This document shows positions 50,860-61,223 of a stretch of 64,000 nucleotides of DNA, piece by piece. Every line of letters begins with the position of its first letter. The first letter of the stretch is position 1. Position numbers and translations under genes: made by a program. Source of the DNA: Rhizobium sp. (GTDB lineage Bacteria; Pseudomonadota; Gammaproteobacteria; Burkholderiales; Thiobacillaceae); contig JAIBEL010000030.1 in NCBI GenBank assembly GCA_019459285.1, positions 1 through 64,000 of the forward strand, written 5' to 3'. The notes below the pieces were generated by a model. It made no database searches. It was not told the origin of the DNA and saw only the letters and a program-made list of their open reading frames with translations.

Positions 50860-52065
50860 CTATCCGGCGGGCGGGCGCATCGCCTCATCGTAGTGTCCGG
50901 GTTTGAACCGTGCCACCAGCAGCGCCACCACCAGTACCGCGCCGAACTGCGCCAGCCAGCCCGCATGAAAACCGCCTGTGGCCTGGTGCAGCCGCGCCAT
51001 CACCCAGGGCGCCACCGCGGTCAGAATGAATCCGCCGCCCTGCATCAGCGCGTTGAGTGCGCCGGCCTGCAGGGGAGGGTGCAGGTGATCCAACGCCACT
51101 ACCATGAACAGGGCGAAGCAACCGCCGATCCCCACGCCCAGCACCACAGCCGCGGTCATGGGCGCCGCGTCGGGCCGCCAGGCCAGGGCGGCAAAGCCTG
51201 CGGCCTGGCAGGCCAATGTGAGCCAGATCCAGGGTCGGCGATCCAGATGGCGCGCAACCAGCGTCGGGAAGGCGAGCGCCGCCGCCGCCTGCGCCACCGA
51301 CACCACGGCCACGAGCAGCCCGCTGTGCGTCGCACTCCAGCCTCGTTCCTGGTAATACGGCGCAAGCCAGGCCACCATCGCGGCGTAGCCACCGTTCATC
51401 AGGCCGAAGGCCAGCATGAGCAACCAGGTGCGGCGACGGCGCAGCAGCCAGGCCGTATCGCTGCCGGTCTGCCGCGCAGCCGAAGGTAGCGGCATGGCGC
51501 CCAGCGTGGTCCAAGCCAGCCATAGCGCCAGCAGCACCGGCCAGGCCCATAGCGCGAGCGAACCCTGCCAGCTCAGCCCCCATTGCATGGCCAGCGGCGA
51601 GAACTGCGCGCCCAGCGCACCGCCACTCATCAGCGCGGCCGAGTAGACCCCCATCATGGGCGCCACATGGCGCGGTGTGTGGAACTTGATCAAGCCCGGC
51701 AGCATGCCCTGCACCAGCGCCACGCCGACACCGCACAGGGCGGCGGTGGCGATCAGCACGGCGGATACGCTGCCGGCCAGACGGAGTACGCAGCCCAGAG
51801 CGATGAGCGTCAACGCCAGCATCATCGCTGGCCGCACGCCCAGACGGTTCTGCACGGCGGGCGTTAGCCAGGTTCCCGCGCCGATCAGGGCCATAGGCAG
51901 CAACGTGAGCCAGGCCAGCGCCTCCAGGCCCATGCCGGTCTGGGCCCGGATGGCCGGACTCAGCGGGCCGATGGCGGTGAGAAATGGGCGCAGATTCAGC
52001 GTGACCATCACTACCGTGACCAGCCACAGCAGTATGGGCGTGCGGGGACTACGGAGCATCGCCAT
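50860..52065 (-). CDS. MFS transporter of the CynX/NimT type
   Basis: 401 residues from the ATG at 52065, twelve transmembrane helices. The N-terminus NLRPFLTAIGPLSPAIR, VQNRLGVRPAMMLALTLIAL and ALCGVGVALVQGMLPGLIKF are typical of the cyanate permease family. An ATG at 52194 would add a hydrophilic extension without support. The substrate is not predictable. It has no clear operon partners. Confidence 0.85.
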   Translation of the reverse strand: MAMLRSPRTPILLWLVTVVMVTLNLRPFLTAIGPLSPAIRAQTGMGLEALAWLTLLPMALIGAGTWLTPAVQNRLGVRPAMMLALTLIALGCVLRLAGSVSAVLIATAALCGVGVALVQGMLPGLIKFHTPRHVAPMMGVYSAALMSGGALGAQFSPLAMQWGLSWQGSLALWAWPVLLALWLAWTTLGAMPLPSAARQTGSDTAWLLRRRRTWLLMLAFGLMNGGYAAMVAWLAPYYQERGWSATHSGLLVAVVSVAQAAAALAFPTLVARHLDRRPWIWLTLACQAAGFAALAWRPDAAPMTAAVVLGVGIGGCFALFMVVALDHLHPPLQAGALNALMQGGGFILTAVAPWVMARLHQATGGFHAGWLAQFGAVLVVALLVARFKPGHYDEAMRPPAG

Positions 52066-52388
52066 GGAGCCAAACGGGAGCGATGCCGGTGTCCGACCAC
52101 ACCCGGTGCGATGGCGGCGCGGCCAGATATAGCGGTGAGAGGGATTCAGACATGTATGGTCTCGAACAAAATGATTGCCGGCGCGGCCGGCCAAGCTTGC
52201 CGTACGCGGCGCGATCCGGCATGGCCTCGACGGCAGCCGCGCGGAGAGGGAAGCATACCCGCGTGCAAACAGTCAACCCGCATGACGTGCCCGGGGTTAC
52301 AAGCCATGGCGTTTTGCGTGTGTATCCTCCGGGGTAACCATGCGGGCAACCGGGTGGCAGGCGCGCGGCGAGCCTCTACAATCGACGC
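52066..52388. other. Divergent intergenic region between the MFS gene and selO
   Basis: 323 nt without a recognised gene. GGGTTAC near 52291 and GTAACC near 52332 form a loose inverted repeat. No convincing promoter or operator could be assigned. Confidence 0.35.
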
Positions 52389-53915
52389 ATGCCTTCCCAT
52401 CGCGACCTCACCTTCGACAACGGCTTCGCCGCGCTGCCCGACACCTTTTATTCGCGCGTGCAGGCCACGCCCGTGCCCGACCCCTACCTCGTCTGCCACA
52501 GCCCGGATGCGCTCGATCTTCTGGGCCTGGACGCCGACGCCATCCGCCATCCCGAACTGATCGAAACTCTGGCCGGCAACCGCGTGCTACCGGGCATGGA
52601 CCCCGTGGCTGCGCTCTACGCCGGGCACCAGTTCGGCCACTATGTGCCGCAGCTCGGCGACGGCCGCGCGATCCTGCTGGGCGAAGTGCGGAATGCAGCG
52701 GGCGAAGGCTGGGAAGTGCAACTGAAGGGCGCCGGCCGCACCCCCTACTCGCGCGGTGGCGATGGCCGTGCGGTGCTGCGTTCGAGCATCCGCGAATTTC
52801 TCTGTTCCGAAGCCATGCACGCGCTCGGCATCCCCACCACCCGCGCGCTTTGCATCGTCGGTAGCGACCGCCCGGTGTACCGCGAGGACGCGGAGACCGC
52901 CGCGCTGGTGACGCGGCTGGCGCCGAGCTTTGTGCGATTCGGTTCCTTCGAGGTGTTCTACTACCGCAACCAGGTCGAACCGATCAAACACCTGGCCGAT
53001 TACGTCATCGCACGCTATTACCCCGAACTGGCCACGCTGGCCGATCCCTACCCCGAATTCCTGCGTCTGGTCACGCTTCGCACCGCCGAACTAATGGCGC
53101 AATGGCAGGCGGTGGGCTTTTCTCACGGGGTGATGAACACCGATAACATGTCCATCCTCGGCCTCACACTCGACTACGGCCCGTTCGGCTTTCTCGACGC
53201 CTTCGACCCCGGCTACATCTGCAACCATTCCGACACCGGTGGCCGTTACGCCTTCGACCAGCAGCCCGACGTCGCGGCCTGGAACATCACCAAGCTGGCG
53301 CAGGCGCTGGTGCCGCTGATGTCGGTGGAAACCGCATCCGGTGCGATCGGCGAATATCCACAGGTATTCGGCAAGGCCTATCTCGAACGCATGGCCGCCA
53401 AATTCGGCCTGCCGCCAGGAGGCGACACCTCCGGGCTCTACCCGCAAGGGGCAGCAGGCCGTGGTTGTAAAGACACTAAAGTGTCAACAACCACGCTTAT
53501 CATGGAGGCGCTGCAACTACTGGCGCAGAACCGCGTCGACTACACGCTCTTCCTGCGCCGTCTGTGCGACTTCGATAGTTCGACAGGGGCATCCAACACA
53601 CCGCTGCGCGATTGCTTCCTCGACCGTGCGGGCTTCGACGCCTGGGCGTCACGCTATGCCGCCGCCCTGCGCCAGCTGGGCTCCAGCGACGTCGCGCGCC
53701 GCCAGGCGATGCGCGCGGCCAACCCCAAGTACATCCTGCGCAACCACCTGGCCGAGATCGCCATCCGCCGCGCGGCGGACGAGCGTGACTACAGCGAGGT
53801 CAACCGCCTGCACGCGCTGCTGACCCGTCCGTTCGACGAGCAGCCGGAATACGAGGCCTACGCTGCCGAGCCGCCCGATTGGGCGAGGAAGATTGAGGTA
53901 AGCTGCTCGTCGTGA
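52389..53915 (+). CDS. selO: Protein adenylyltransferase SelO (YdiU)
   Basis: 508 residues. Pseudokinase-fold motifs: QFGHYVPQLGDGRAILLGE, VQLKGAGRTPYSRGGDGRAV, LRSSIREFLCSEAMHALGI and HGVMNTDNMSILGLTLDYGP (inverted catalytic site). SelO transfers AMP from ATP to Ser/Thr/Tyr of redox-related proteins. The C-terminus is CSS; the Cys stands where eukaryotic SelO has selenocysteine. An unusual insertion, residues about 347-369, contains an inverted repeat (separate entry) between KFGLPPGGD and LIMEALQLLAQNRVDY, which are normally almost adjacent. Confidence 0.93.
   Translation: MPSHRDLTFDNGFAALPDTFYSRVQATPVPDPYLVCHSPDALDLLGLDADAIRHPELIETLAGNRVLPGMDPVAALYAGHQFGHYVPQLGDGRAILLGEVRNAAGEGWEVQLKGAGRTPYSRGGDGRAVLRSSIREFLCSEAMHALGIPTTRALCIVGSDRPVYREDAETAALVTRLAPSFVRFGSFEVFYYRNQVEPIKHLADYVIARYYPELATLADPYPEFLRLVTLRTAELMAQWQAVGFSHGVMNTDNMSILGLTLDYGPFGFLDAFDPGYICNHSDTGGRYAFDQQPDVAAWNITKLAQALVPLMSVETASGAIGEYPQVFGKAYLERMAAKFGLPPGGDTSGLYPQGAAGRGCKDTKVSTTTLIMEALQLLAQNRVDYTLFLRRLCDFDSSTGASNTPLRDCFLDRAGFDAWASRYAAALRQLGSSDVARRQAMRAANPKYILRNHLAEIAIRRAADERDYSEVNRLHALLTRPFDEQPEYEAYAAEPPDWARKIEVSCSS
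53461..53494 (+). repeat. 34-nt palindromic element inside selO
   Basis: GTGGTTGT pairs with ACAACCAC, and inside it GACACT pairs with AGTGTC around a 2-nt loop. It encodes RGCKDTKVSTTT in the selO frame without a stop, within a stretch absent from usual SelO proteins. This looks like a small palindromic element that inserted in frame. Confidence 0.7.
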
Positions 53916-54634
53916 ACCGTATCGCTGCCCCGTCCGCCTGCCTCTTGACCGCACTCCTGCTCGCCGCCTGCAGCAGTTCGGCCATCCAGCGCAAGGACGG
54001 TAGCAGCAGCGTACGCAGTTTCAGCCTGCACGATCTGGCCAAGAGCGATGTCGACGAGGTCATCGAGATCCATCAGCAGGCCGCCCTGGCCAGCCTCAAG
54101 ACCCTGACCCTCAAACTCTACCGCCGCAATCCGGGCGAATGGCGGAAATCCGGATACGCCAGCGCCGACGAGGCGACCGAAACCTTGTTCAAACCCTTGT
54201 TCCATTGGCACCTGTCCCCGCACAAGGATCTCGACTGGCAGGCCAGCCTGCGCGATGCCTGGCGCGAGGATTACACGGGAGACCGGGTGAAGGCGCTGAT
54301 GGACGGACTGCTGGTGATGCACATGGCGGCGTTCAACCACCGCACCGAGTTTTATCTGCTGAGCGACCTCGACGCACAGAAACTCTACAACGCCGCACGC
54401 AACACCGAGGCCGTGGTCTGGAAACTGGCGACGGACCGGAACGCGCGCAACGCCCCCCTGCTGCTGTCCAACGGTACCGACGGCAACGGCGTGATCAATC
54501 TCAGCTTCGAACGCGAATTCGGCAAACTCATCGGCAACCAGGACACGCTGGCGAGGATCGTCGAGGACAAAAGCAACCGCGCAATCCGCTTCGGCGTCGT
54601 CAACCTCACCAGCATGGTGTTCCTGCCGATCTGA
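53912..54634 (+). CDS. Hypothetical lipoprotein
   Basis: 240 residues starting with GTG that overlaps the selO stop in GTGA. A lipobox LLLAAC ends the signal peptide, so it should be lipid-anchored. The mature part is mostly helical (DVDEVIEIHQQAALASLKTL; LMDGLLVMHMAAFNHRTEFY; LLSDLDAQKLYNAARNTEAV). I recognise no family. The last gene of this strand follows 1 nt after its stop. Confidence 0.78.
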   Translation: MNRIAAPSACLLTALLLAACSSSAIQRKDGSSSVRSFSLHDLAKSDVDEVIEIHQQAALASLKTLTLKLYRRNPGEWRKSGYASADEATETLFKPLFHWHLSPHKDLDWQASLRDAWREDYTGDRVKALMDGLLVMHMAAFNHRTEFYLLSDLDAQKLYNAARNTEAVVWKLATDRNARNAPLLLSNGTDGNGVINLSFEREFGKLIGNQDTLARIVEDKSNRAIRFGVVNLTSMVFLPI

Positions 54635-54635
54635 C

Positions 54636-55322
54636 ATGGGGCCCGATGACTACGCCTATTGCGCCGTCCTGACGCGCGACCAGTGGGCGTGGGAGTTCCT
54701 GCGCCGCAACCCCGACTACCGGTCCGATTACCGCCGCTTCATCACGTTGTGGCACGCGCTCGAAGCCGACTACGGTGCCCCGCCTCATCGCGACTTCTCG
54801 AAGTGGAAGCGCGACCCGCGCGCCTATGGCCCGTTGCCAGGCGATGTTGAACGGGATGCCCCCAGCGGCGAGCTTTGCGTGGGCGAAGACGATCGCGTGC
54901 TGCTCGAATGCTGGATGGGCGCGAAATGGGGCTTCTACAAATTCCCGCTCGATCCCGAGCGCGGCACGCCGCCTGGTTCCGACGAACTGTCGTGGCGTCC
55001 GCCGCCGCAGCCTGCGCCGCACATTGACGATGCCTGTCGGCTGGACGTCAGCTTCGATCTTTCGCTGCCGCTGCCGCCGCAACTGGAAGCGGCCAAATTC
55101 CGCCTCGTCGGCCGCGCCGCCGAATTGCGCCGGCAGGGCATCCGCGCGCCGAAGACGGTGGCGAATCAGTGCGCACGCTGGGTACGCATGCTGCAGGTGC
55201 TGGACGGTGATAGACCGCCGGAAGGGGATCGTGATGGCCTGCTGTGCGAAGCGCAGGCAATGACGCAGCGCGGCTATCTGGACATCCTGAGACTGGCGGA
55301 TGCCGGTACGAACGCAAAATAA
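54636..55322 (+). CDS. Protein with DUF6499-like (transcriptional-regulator-like) N-terminus
   Basis: 228 residues. The N-terminus WAWEFLRRNPDYRSDYRRF is the hallmark of small proteobacterial proteins annotated as transcriptional-regulator-like/DUF6499, followed by a DUF2285-like region (ECWMGAKWGFYKFPLDPERG) and a C-terminal helical part (VGRAAELRRQGIRAPKT) of HTH character. Function is uncertain. It lies 1 nt after the lipoprotein gene and ends at a strong terminator. Confidence 0.6.
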   Translation: MGPDDYAYCAVLTRDQWAWEFLRRNPDYRSDYRRFITLWHALEADYGAPPHRDFSKWKRDPRAYGPLPGDVERDAPSGELCVGEDDRVLLECWMGAKWGFYKFPLDPERGTPPGSDELSWRPPPQPAPHIDDACRLDVSFDLSLPLPPQLEAAKFRLVGRAAELRRQGIRAPKTVANQCARWVRMLQVLDGDRPPEGDRDGLLCEAQAMTQRGYLDILRLADAGTNAK

Positions 55323-55345
55323 AACCGGGGCATGACGCCCCGGTT
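55323..55345. terminator. Bidirectional intrinsic terminator
   Basis: AACCGGGGC (55323-55331) and GCCCCGGTT (55337-55345) form a perfect 9-bp stem with a 5-nt loop. On the minus strand TTTTATTTTG follows, giving strong termination of sodB. On the plus strand CCGATTT follows, giving weaker termination. Confidence 0.9.
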
Positions 55346-55373
55346 CCGATTTGCAGCCTACTACGAAGTTGAC

Positions 55374-55958
55374 TTAGGCAAAGTTCGCTTCCGCAAACTT
55401 CCAGTTCACCAGATTGCCGAGGAAGGTCTCGACGAACTTGGGACGCAGGTTGCGGTAGTCGATGTAGTAGGCATGCTCCCACACGTCGATGCACAGCAGG
55501 GCCTTGTCGCCGGTGGTCAGCGGCGTGCCGGCGGCACCCATGTTGACGATGTCGACCGAACCGTCGGCCTTCTTCACCAGCCAGGTCCAACCGGAACCGA
55601 AGTTGCCCACGGCGCTGGTCTGGAAGGCCTTCTTGAACTCGTCGAACGAGCCCCACTTCTTGTTGATGGCGTCAGCCAGCGCGCCGGCGGGTGCGCCACC
55701 GCCGTTGGGGGTCAGGCAGTTCCAGAAGAAGGTATGGTTCCACACCTGGGCTGCGTTGTTGTAGACGCCGCCGGCGGGCGCGCTCTTGACGATGTCCTCG
55801 AGCGACTTGCTCTCGAAGTCGGTGCCCTTGATCAGGTTGTTGAGGTTGGTCACGTAGGCCTGATGGTGCTTGGCATAGTGGTATTCGAAGGTTTCCTTGG
55901 ACATGTGCGGTGCGAGCGCATCCATGGCAAAGGGCAGTGCGGGCAAGGTGTGTTCCAT
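55374..55958 (-). CDS. sodB: Iron superoxide dismutase
   Basis: 194 residues, standard length, from the ATG at 55958 (AGGAG 6 nt upstream). Metal ligands are His in YHYAKHHQAYV and VWNHTFFWNCL, Asp in LCIDVWEHAYY and the following His. AQVWNHTFFWN with Gln in the first helix and GNFGSGWTWLV fit the Fe rather than the Mn type. It converts superoxide in the cytoplasm. Confidence 0.95.
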   Translation of the reverse strand: MEHTLPALPFAMDALAPHMSKETFEYHYAKHHQAYVTNLNNLIKGTDFESKSLEDIVKSAPAGGVYNNAAQVWNHTFFWNCLTPNGGGAPAGALADAINKKWGSFDEFKKAFQTSAVGNFGSGWTWLVKKADGSVDIVNMGAAGTPLTTGDKALLCIDVWEHAYYIDYRNLRPKFVETFLGNLVNWKFAEANFA

Positions 55959-56092
55959 AGCTTTCTCCTGATATTGAACAAACGGTAAATATAGTGCCTC
56001 TACCGAACATTGCAGATGCCGCAACGACAACAGGGTTTCTGCCGCCGTAAAGAAAAAGGGCCGGCATGACCGACCCCGATTCCTTGATTTGT

Positions 56093-56169
56093 TGGTCGGG
56101 GCGAGAAGATTCGAACTTCCGACCCCCTGCACCCCATGCAGGTGCGCTACCAGGCTGCGCTACGCCCCG
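56093..56169 (-). tRNA. tRNA-Pro (anticodon GGG)
   Basis: 77 nt including an encoded CCA. Acceptor CGGGGCG/CGCCCCG, D-arm with GCCTGGTAGCGC, anticodon stem CCTGC/GCAGG with loop ATGGGGT giving GGG, and T-arm with GTTCGAATC are all visible. Confidence 0.95.
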
Positions 56170-56216
56170 ACGAAGCCCGAGATTCTAACAGAGGTGCGGC
56201 GCGGGGCGGAAGCCCG

Positions 56217-56585
56217 TCAACCCAATATTTTCAGAATAGCGCTGATTTCGGTGCGCAGTCTGCCGACGTCCAGCGAGGGTTCCGGCGAGGAAGCGGTTGC
56301 AGATTCGGTGACCGGATCTGCATCATGCTCCAGGCGCTGTCGTGCACCGCTGATGGTGAAACCCTCTTCGTATAGCAGTTCGCGGATGCGGCGGATCAGC
56401 AGGACTTCATGGTGCTGGTAGTAGCGCCGGTTGCCACGTCGCTTGACCGGACGCAACTGGGTGAATTCCTGTTCCCAGTAGCGCAGCACGTGCGCCTTGA
56501 CGGCACACAGTTCGGATACCTCACCGATGGTGAAATAGCGTTTGGCCGGGATCGGCGGAAGTTCACTCCGCGTTGGGCGTTCCAA
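56217..56585 (-). CDS. MerR-family regulator linked to ihfA
   Basis: 122 residues. N-terminal MerR winged [23 protein letters not shown] and [20 protein letters not shown], then [20 protein letters not shown]. The C-terminal part is short and lacks an obvious metal-binding cysteine cluster. It overlaps ihfA by 23 nt, the conserved arrangement of this locus in proteobacteria; the target is unknown. Confidence 0.92.
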   Translation of the reverse strand: MERPTRSELPPIPAKRYFTIGEVSELCAVKAHVLRYWEQEFTQLRPVKRRGNRRYYQHHEVLLIRRIRELLYEEGFTISGARQRLEHDADPVTESATASSPEPSLDVGRLRTEISAILKILG

Positions 56586-56874
56586 TTTGGGCGCCTTCGA
56601 CTTGCGATTTGAGTTTCTGGCTGGCGTGGAAGGTCACCACGCGACGCGCGGAGATCGGCATTTCCTCGCCGGTTTTGGGATTGCGTCCGGGACGCTGCGG
56701 CTTCTCGCGGCACTGGAAGTTGCCGAAACCGGACAGTTTGACGATGTCGCCTTTTTCGAGCGCCAGGCGGATTTCATCGAAAAACGATTCGACGACGTCC
56801 TTCGCCTCGCGTTTGTTCAAACCCACTTTTTCGAACAACAGTTCGGCCAGATCAGCTTTGGTAAGGGTGGTCAT
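56563..56874 (-). CDS. ihfA: Integration host factor subunit alpha
   Basis: 103 residues from the ATG at 56874. DNABII fold: [40 protein letters not shown] and [19 protein letters not shown], with the DNA-bending RNPKTGE arm. It pairs with IhfB, encoded elsewhere, to bend DNA, for example at sigma-54 promoters such as the one at 37463. Confidence 0.95.
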   Translation of the reverse strand: MTTLTKADLAELLFEKVGLNKREAKDVVESFFDEIRLALEKGDIVKLSGFGNFQCREKPQRPGRNPKTGEEMPISARRVVTFHASQKLKSQVEGAQIGTPNAE

Positions 56875-56967
56875 ACGTATATGTTTATCTGGGATGTCTG
56901 ATGGAAAATCGCGCCAAGTACGCGCCAACAAGATGGGGCGTCAGACACGCGCAACGACATTTTTGCG

Positions 56968-59313
56968 TCAAGCACGCAATGCGGCATTGCACTGACGAAG
57001 CGCGGCACTGACCAGCTTCTGTACAGCATCCTCCACATCCTGATCCGTCAATGTGCGTTCAGTATCTTGCATAACTACCCGTATAGCAAGGCTTTTTTGG
57101 TTTTCCGCCATGCCCTTCCCGCGGTAATCGTCGAATACATCGATCGATTGCACGCTGCCCGGTGCGACCTCGTGCAAGGCGGTCAGCAATTCGCCCGCCG
57201 GGGTATGGACATCCAGCACGAACGCCAGATCCCGCCGTACCAGCGGGAAGCGCGACAGGCTCGCATGGCGCGGCAGATCGCGCTGGCTGAGCACCTGGCT
57301 GTCGAGCTCGAACAGCATCGGCACCGCAGGCAAATCGAAGGCTTGCACCAGTCGCGGGTGCAGTGCGCCGATCCAGCCGACGGCCCGGCCATCAATCCAT
57401 ATCTCGGCACTCTGCCCCGGGTGCAACGCGGAATGCGTGCCACGCCGAGTATCGAGCGGGTGGCCGAAGAGGCGTTCGAGATCGCCCTTGAGGTCGAAGA
57501 AATCGACCCGGCGCGACGACGCGCCCCATTGTTCGGGCAACCCGTCGCCATAAGCGAGGCCACCCAGCTTCATGGGCTGCTTGGCCTGCGACGTATACAC
57601 CCGCCCAAGTTCAAAGATGCGCACCCGCTCCTGCTGGCGGTTGAGGTTGTGTCGCAAGGTCTCGATCAGGCCGCCCCACAGGGTGGTGCGCATCGCCGAC
57701 AGCTGGCTGGCGATAGGGTTGGCCAGCGGCAGCGGACGGGCATCGGCGTCGAGCGCCGTTTCCCAGGCCGGGTCGACGAAGCTGTAGGTGATGACTTCCT
57801 GGTAATCCAGGTCGACCAGCATCTGACGGAGCGTGTCGTCGGCCAACACGGTTTCGTCCTGCGGCAGCATGCGCGAAGGCGCGGCGGGCGGCTGCGCCGG
57901 AATATTGTCGTAGCCGAACAGGCGCACCGCCTCCTCGATCAGGTCTTCCTCGATCGCGAGGTCGAAGCGGAAGCTCGGCGGAGTGACGATGAGCCGGTCA
58001 TCCTGGCGCTCGACGTGCGCGCCCAGTGCAGCGAGGCCCCGCGCCACCTGATCGGTCTCCATCTCGATGCCGGCCACGCGCTTCAGCCGCGCCAGCCGCA
58101 GCGTGATCGGCTGCCGCTGGGGCAACGCGGCCACCGCCTCGGTAATGGGCCCGGCCTGACCTCCACAGATGTCGACCAGCAACTCGGTCGCACGCTCCAT
58201 CGCCCGGCGGGTCGCGCCGAAATCGACACCGCGTTCGAAGCGGTGCGACGAATCGGTCGACAGGCCCAGCCGGCGCGCACGGCCGGCGATCGCTGTCGGC
58301 GCGAAGAACGCGGCCTCGAGGAAGACATCGACCGTGAATTTCTCGACGCTGGTCGGCAGCCCGCCCATGATGCCGGCCAACGCCACCGGGCCGCTGGCGT
58401 CGGCGATCACCAGCATGTCGGGGGCGAGTTCAGCCGTCTGGCCGTTCAGCAATTCCAGCTGCTCGCCCGCGCGCGCCATGCGCACCTCGATGCCCCCATT
58501 GAGACGCGACAAAGCAAACGCATGCATCGGCTGGCCGAGTTCCAGCAGCACGTAGTTGGTGACGTCGATTGGCGCCAGCAGCGGGCGGATGCCGCTGCGC
58601 TCCAGGCGTTCCGCCATCCAGCGCGGCGTCGGCGCCTGCGCATCGATCCCGCGCACCACCCGCCCCAGATACAGCGGACAGGCTTCGCGGGCCGATACCT
58701 GGATCGGCACCGTGTCCTGGATGCGTGTGTCGACTGCCTGGACCTGGGGCAGGCGTACGTCGGCCCCGGTGATCGCGCCGACTTCCCGCGCCAGGCCCTG
58801 CATCGACAGACAGTCCGCCCGGTTGGGCGTGAGCTTCAGGGTGATGAGCGTGTCGTCGAGATTGAGCCAGGCGCGGAAATCCTCGCCCACCGGTGCGTCG
58901 TCGGGCAGCACCATCAAACCGTCCGCCGCGCCTTCAAGACCCAGCTCCCTGGTCGAGCACAGCATGCCGAACGACTCGACGCCGCGCACCTTGGCGACCT
59001 TGATTTCGATTCCCGGCAGGATCGCCCCGGGCCGGGCGCAGGGCACCTTGAGTCCTGCCGCTGCATTCGGCGCACCGCACACGATGGTCACGGGCGACGC
59101 CTCGCCGACATCGACCTGGCACACGCGCAGGCGGTCGGCATCGGGGTGCTTGTCTGCCGACAGGATTTCAGCCACAACCACGTTGTTGAACGGCGGCGCG
59201 GCCGGCACCATCGCCTCGACTTCCAGCCCGGCCATGGTCAGGGCATGGGCGAGTTGGGACGTGTCGAGTGCGGGATTGACGAGGTTACGCAACCATGATT
59301 CTGGAAATTGCAT
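56968..59313 (-). CDS. pheT: Phenylalanyl-tRNA synthetase beta subunit
   Basis: 781 residues, standard length. N-terminal SWLRNLVNPALDTSQLAHAL and tRNA-binding domain (VVVAEILSADKHPDADRLRV), B3/B4 editing region and C-terminal anticodon-binding domain (RHASLSRFPLVRRDLAFVLD). The gene follows pheS after 16 nt. Confidence 0.96.
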   Translation of the reverse strand: MQFPESWLRNLVNPALDTSQLAHALTMAGLEVEAMVPAAPPFNNVVVAEILSADKHPDADRLRVCQVDVGEASPVTIVCGAPNAAAGLKVPCARPGAILPGIEIKVAKVRGVESFGMLCSTRELGLEGAADGLMVLPDDAPVGEDFRAWLNLDDTLITLKLTPNRADCLSMQGLAREVGAITGADVRLPQVQAVDTRIQDTVPIQVSAREACPLYLGRVVRGIDAQAPTPRWMAERLERSGIRPLLAPIDVTNYVLLELGQPMHAFALSRLNGGIEVRMARAGEQLELLNGQTAELAPDMLVIADASGPVALAGIMGGLPTSVEKFTVDVFLEAAFFAPTAIAGRARRLGLSTDSSHRFERGVDFGATRRAMERATELLVDICGGQAGPITEAVAALPQRQPITLRLARLKRVAGIEMETDQVARGLAALGAHVERQDDRLIVTPPSFRFDLAIEEDLIEEAVRLFGYDNIPAQPPAAPSRMLPQDETVLADDTLRQMLVDLDYQEVITYSFVDPAWETALDADARPLPLANPIASQLSAMRTTLWGGLIETLRHNLNRQQERVRIFELGRVYTSQAKQPMKLGGLAYGDGLPEQWGASSRRVDFFDLKGDLERLFGHPLDTRRGTHSALHPGQSAEIWIDGRAVGWIGALHPRLVQAFDLPAVPMLFELDSQVLSQRDLPRHASLSRFPLVRRDLAFVLDVHTPAGELLTALHEVAPGSVQSIDVFDDYRGKGMAENQKSLAIRVVMQDTERTLTDQDVEDAVQKLVSAALRQCNAALRA

Positions 59314-59329
59314 GATATATGCGCTCTAT

Positions 59330-60450
<1,121 letters not shown>

Positions 60451-60477
60451 CATTTTGCTTTAGGTAGGACAGCACCA

Positions 60478-60502
60478 ACAAAAAAAGGCCTTGCGGCCTT
60501 TT
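60478..60502 (-). terminator. Intrinsic terminator after rplT
   Basis: On the minus strand AAAGGCC and GGCCTTT form a 7-bp stem with loop GCAA, followed by a run of T. It lies about 20 nt after the rplT stop, so pheST may be transcribed partly by read-through or from their own promoter. Confidence 0.8.
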
Positions 60503-60521
60503 CTTGTTGTTTCGGTACCGC

Positions 60522-60881
60522 TTACGCAGCGAGCTTGGCCTTGACCTGATCGACGATCTTGGCAAAGGCATCCTTGTCGAAGATCGCGATGTCGGACAGC
60601 ACCTTGCGGTCGATGCCGATTTCGGCACGGGACAGACCGTTCATGAACACGCTGTAGGTCAGGCCATGCTGACGCGAAGCGGCGTTGATACGGGCGATCC
60701 ACAGTGCGCGGAACTGGCGCTTGCGTTGACGACGGTCGCGGTACTGGTACTGACCGGCCTTCATCACCGCTTCGTTGGCGACGCGGAATACGTTTTTACG
60801 GCGGCCGCGATAGCCTTTGGCGGCATCGAGGACTTTCTTGTGGCTGGCGCGGGCGGTTACACCCCGTTTGACGCGTGGCAT
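60522..60881 (-). CDS. rplT: 50S ribosomal protein L20
   Basis: 119 residues, standard. Starts [20 protein letters not shown], then [20 protein letters not shown] and [18 protein letters not shown]. It binds 23S rRNA early in assembly, and in E. coli represses rpmI translation. Confidence 0.97.
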   Translation of the reverse strand: MPRVKRGVTARASHKKVLDAAKGYRGRRKNVFRVANEAVMKAGQYQYRDRRQRKRQFRALWIARINAASRQHGLTYSVFMNGLSRAEIGIDRKVLSDIAIFDKDAFAKIVDQVKAKLAA

Positions 60882-60893
60882 GCTTTCTCTCCT

Positions 60894-61091
60894 TTATGCG
60901 TAGGGCAACATGCGTGCAACGGCTTTGTGGTTGCTGGCATTGACGGTTTCCATGCCGCGCAACTGGCGCTTACGCTTGGTGCTCTTCTTGGTGAGAATGT
61001 GACGCATGAACGCGTGCGAGCGCTTGAACCCGCCGCCGCCCAGCGCGCGGAACCGCTTGGCGGCGCCGCTCTTGCTTTTCATCTTAGGCAT
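60894..61091 (-). CDS. rpmI: 50S ribosomal protein L35
   Basis: 65 residues starting [20 protein letters not shown] and containing [16 protein letters not shown]. It is 12 nt upstream of rplT. Confidence 0.97.
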   Translation of the reverse strand: MPKMKSKSGAAKRFRALGGGGFKRSHAFMRHILTKKSTKRKRQLRGMETVNASNHKAVARMLPYA

Positions 61092-61167
61092 GATGCTTCC
61101 TTTTATTTCATGCGGTCAGGTGACCCCGCGACGCGGAATGCTTCACCTACCCGACTGCACGTATTGT

Positions 61168-61212
61168 GGCGTTTTTGACCACTGGCTTAACCAGCACGGT
61201 CCGAGAAACGCC
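61168..61212 (-). promoter_or_regulatory. Structured leader ahead of rpmI
   Basis: On the minus strand GGCGTTT and AAACGCC form a 7-bp outer stem; GACC/GGTC and CTGG/CCAG form two further helices with a CTTAA-type loop (TTAAG on the RNA). It lies between the infC stop and the rpmI start, where E. coli has the L20-binding regulatory RNA. L20 control here is an inference. Confidence 0.55.
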
Positions 61213-61223
61213 GGTCTCGAAAC

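Noticed and set aside
52389-53915. Selenoprotein form of SelO linked to the nearby selD
   Set aside because: The C-terminal residue is an ordinary TGC cysteine codon followed by SS, with no in-frame TGA before it; proximity to selD is not evidence of a link.
57067-59298. 743-codon open frame on the plus strand opposite pheT, and similar long frames opposite thrS, the kinase, egtD/selD and the autotransporter
   Set aside because: All are mirror frames of strongly biased GC-rich genes, without ribosome-binding sites or recognisable domains.
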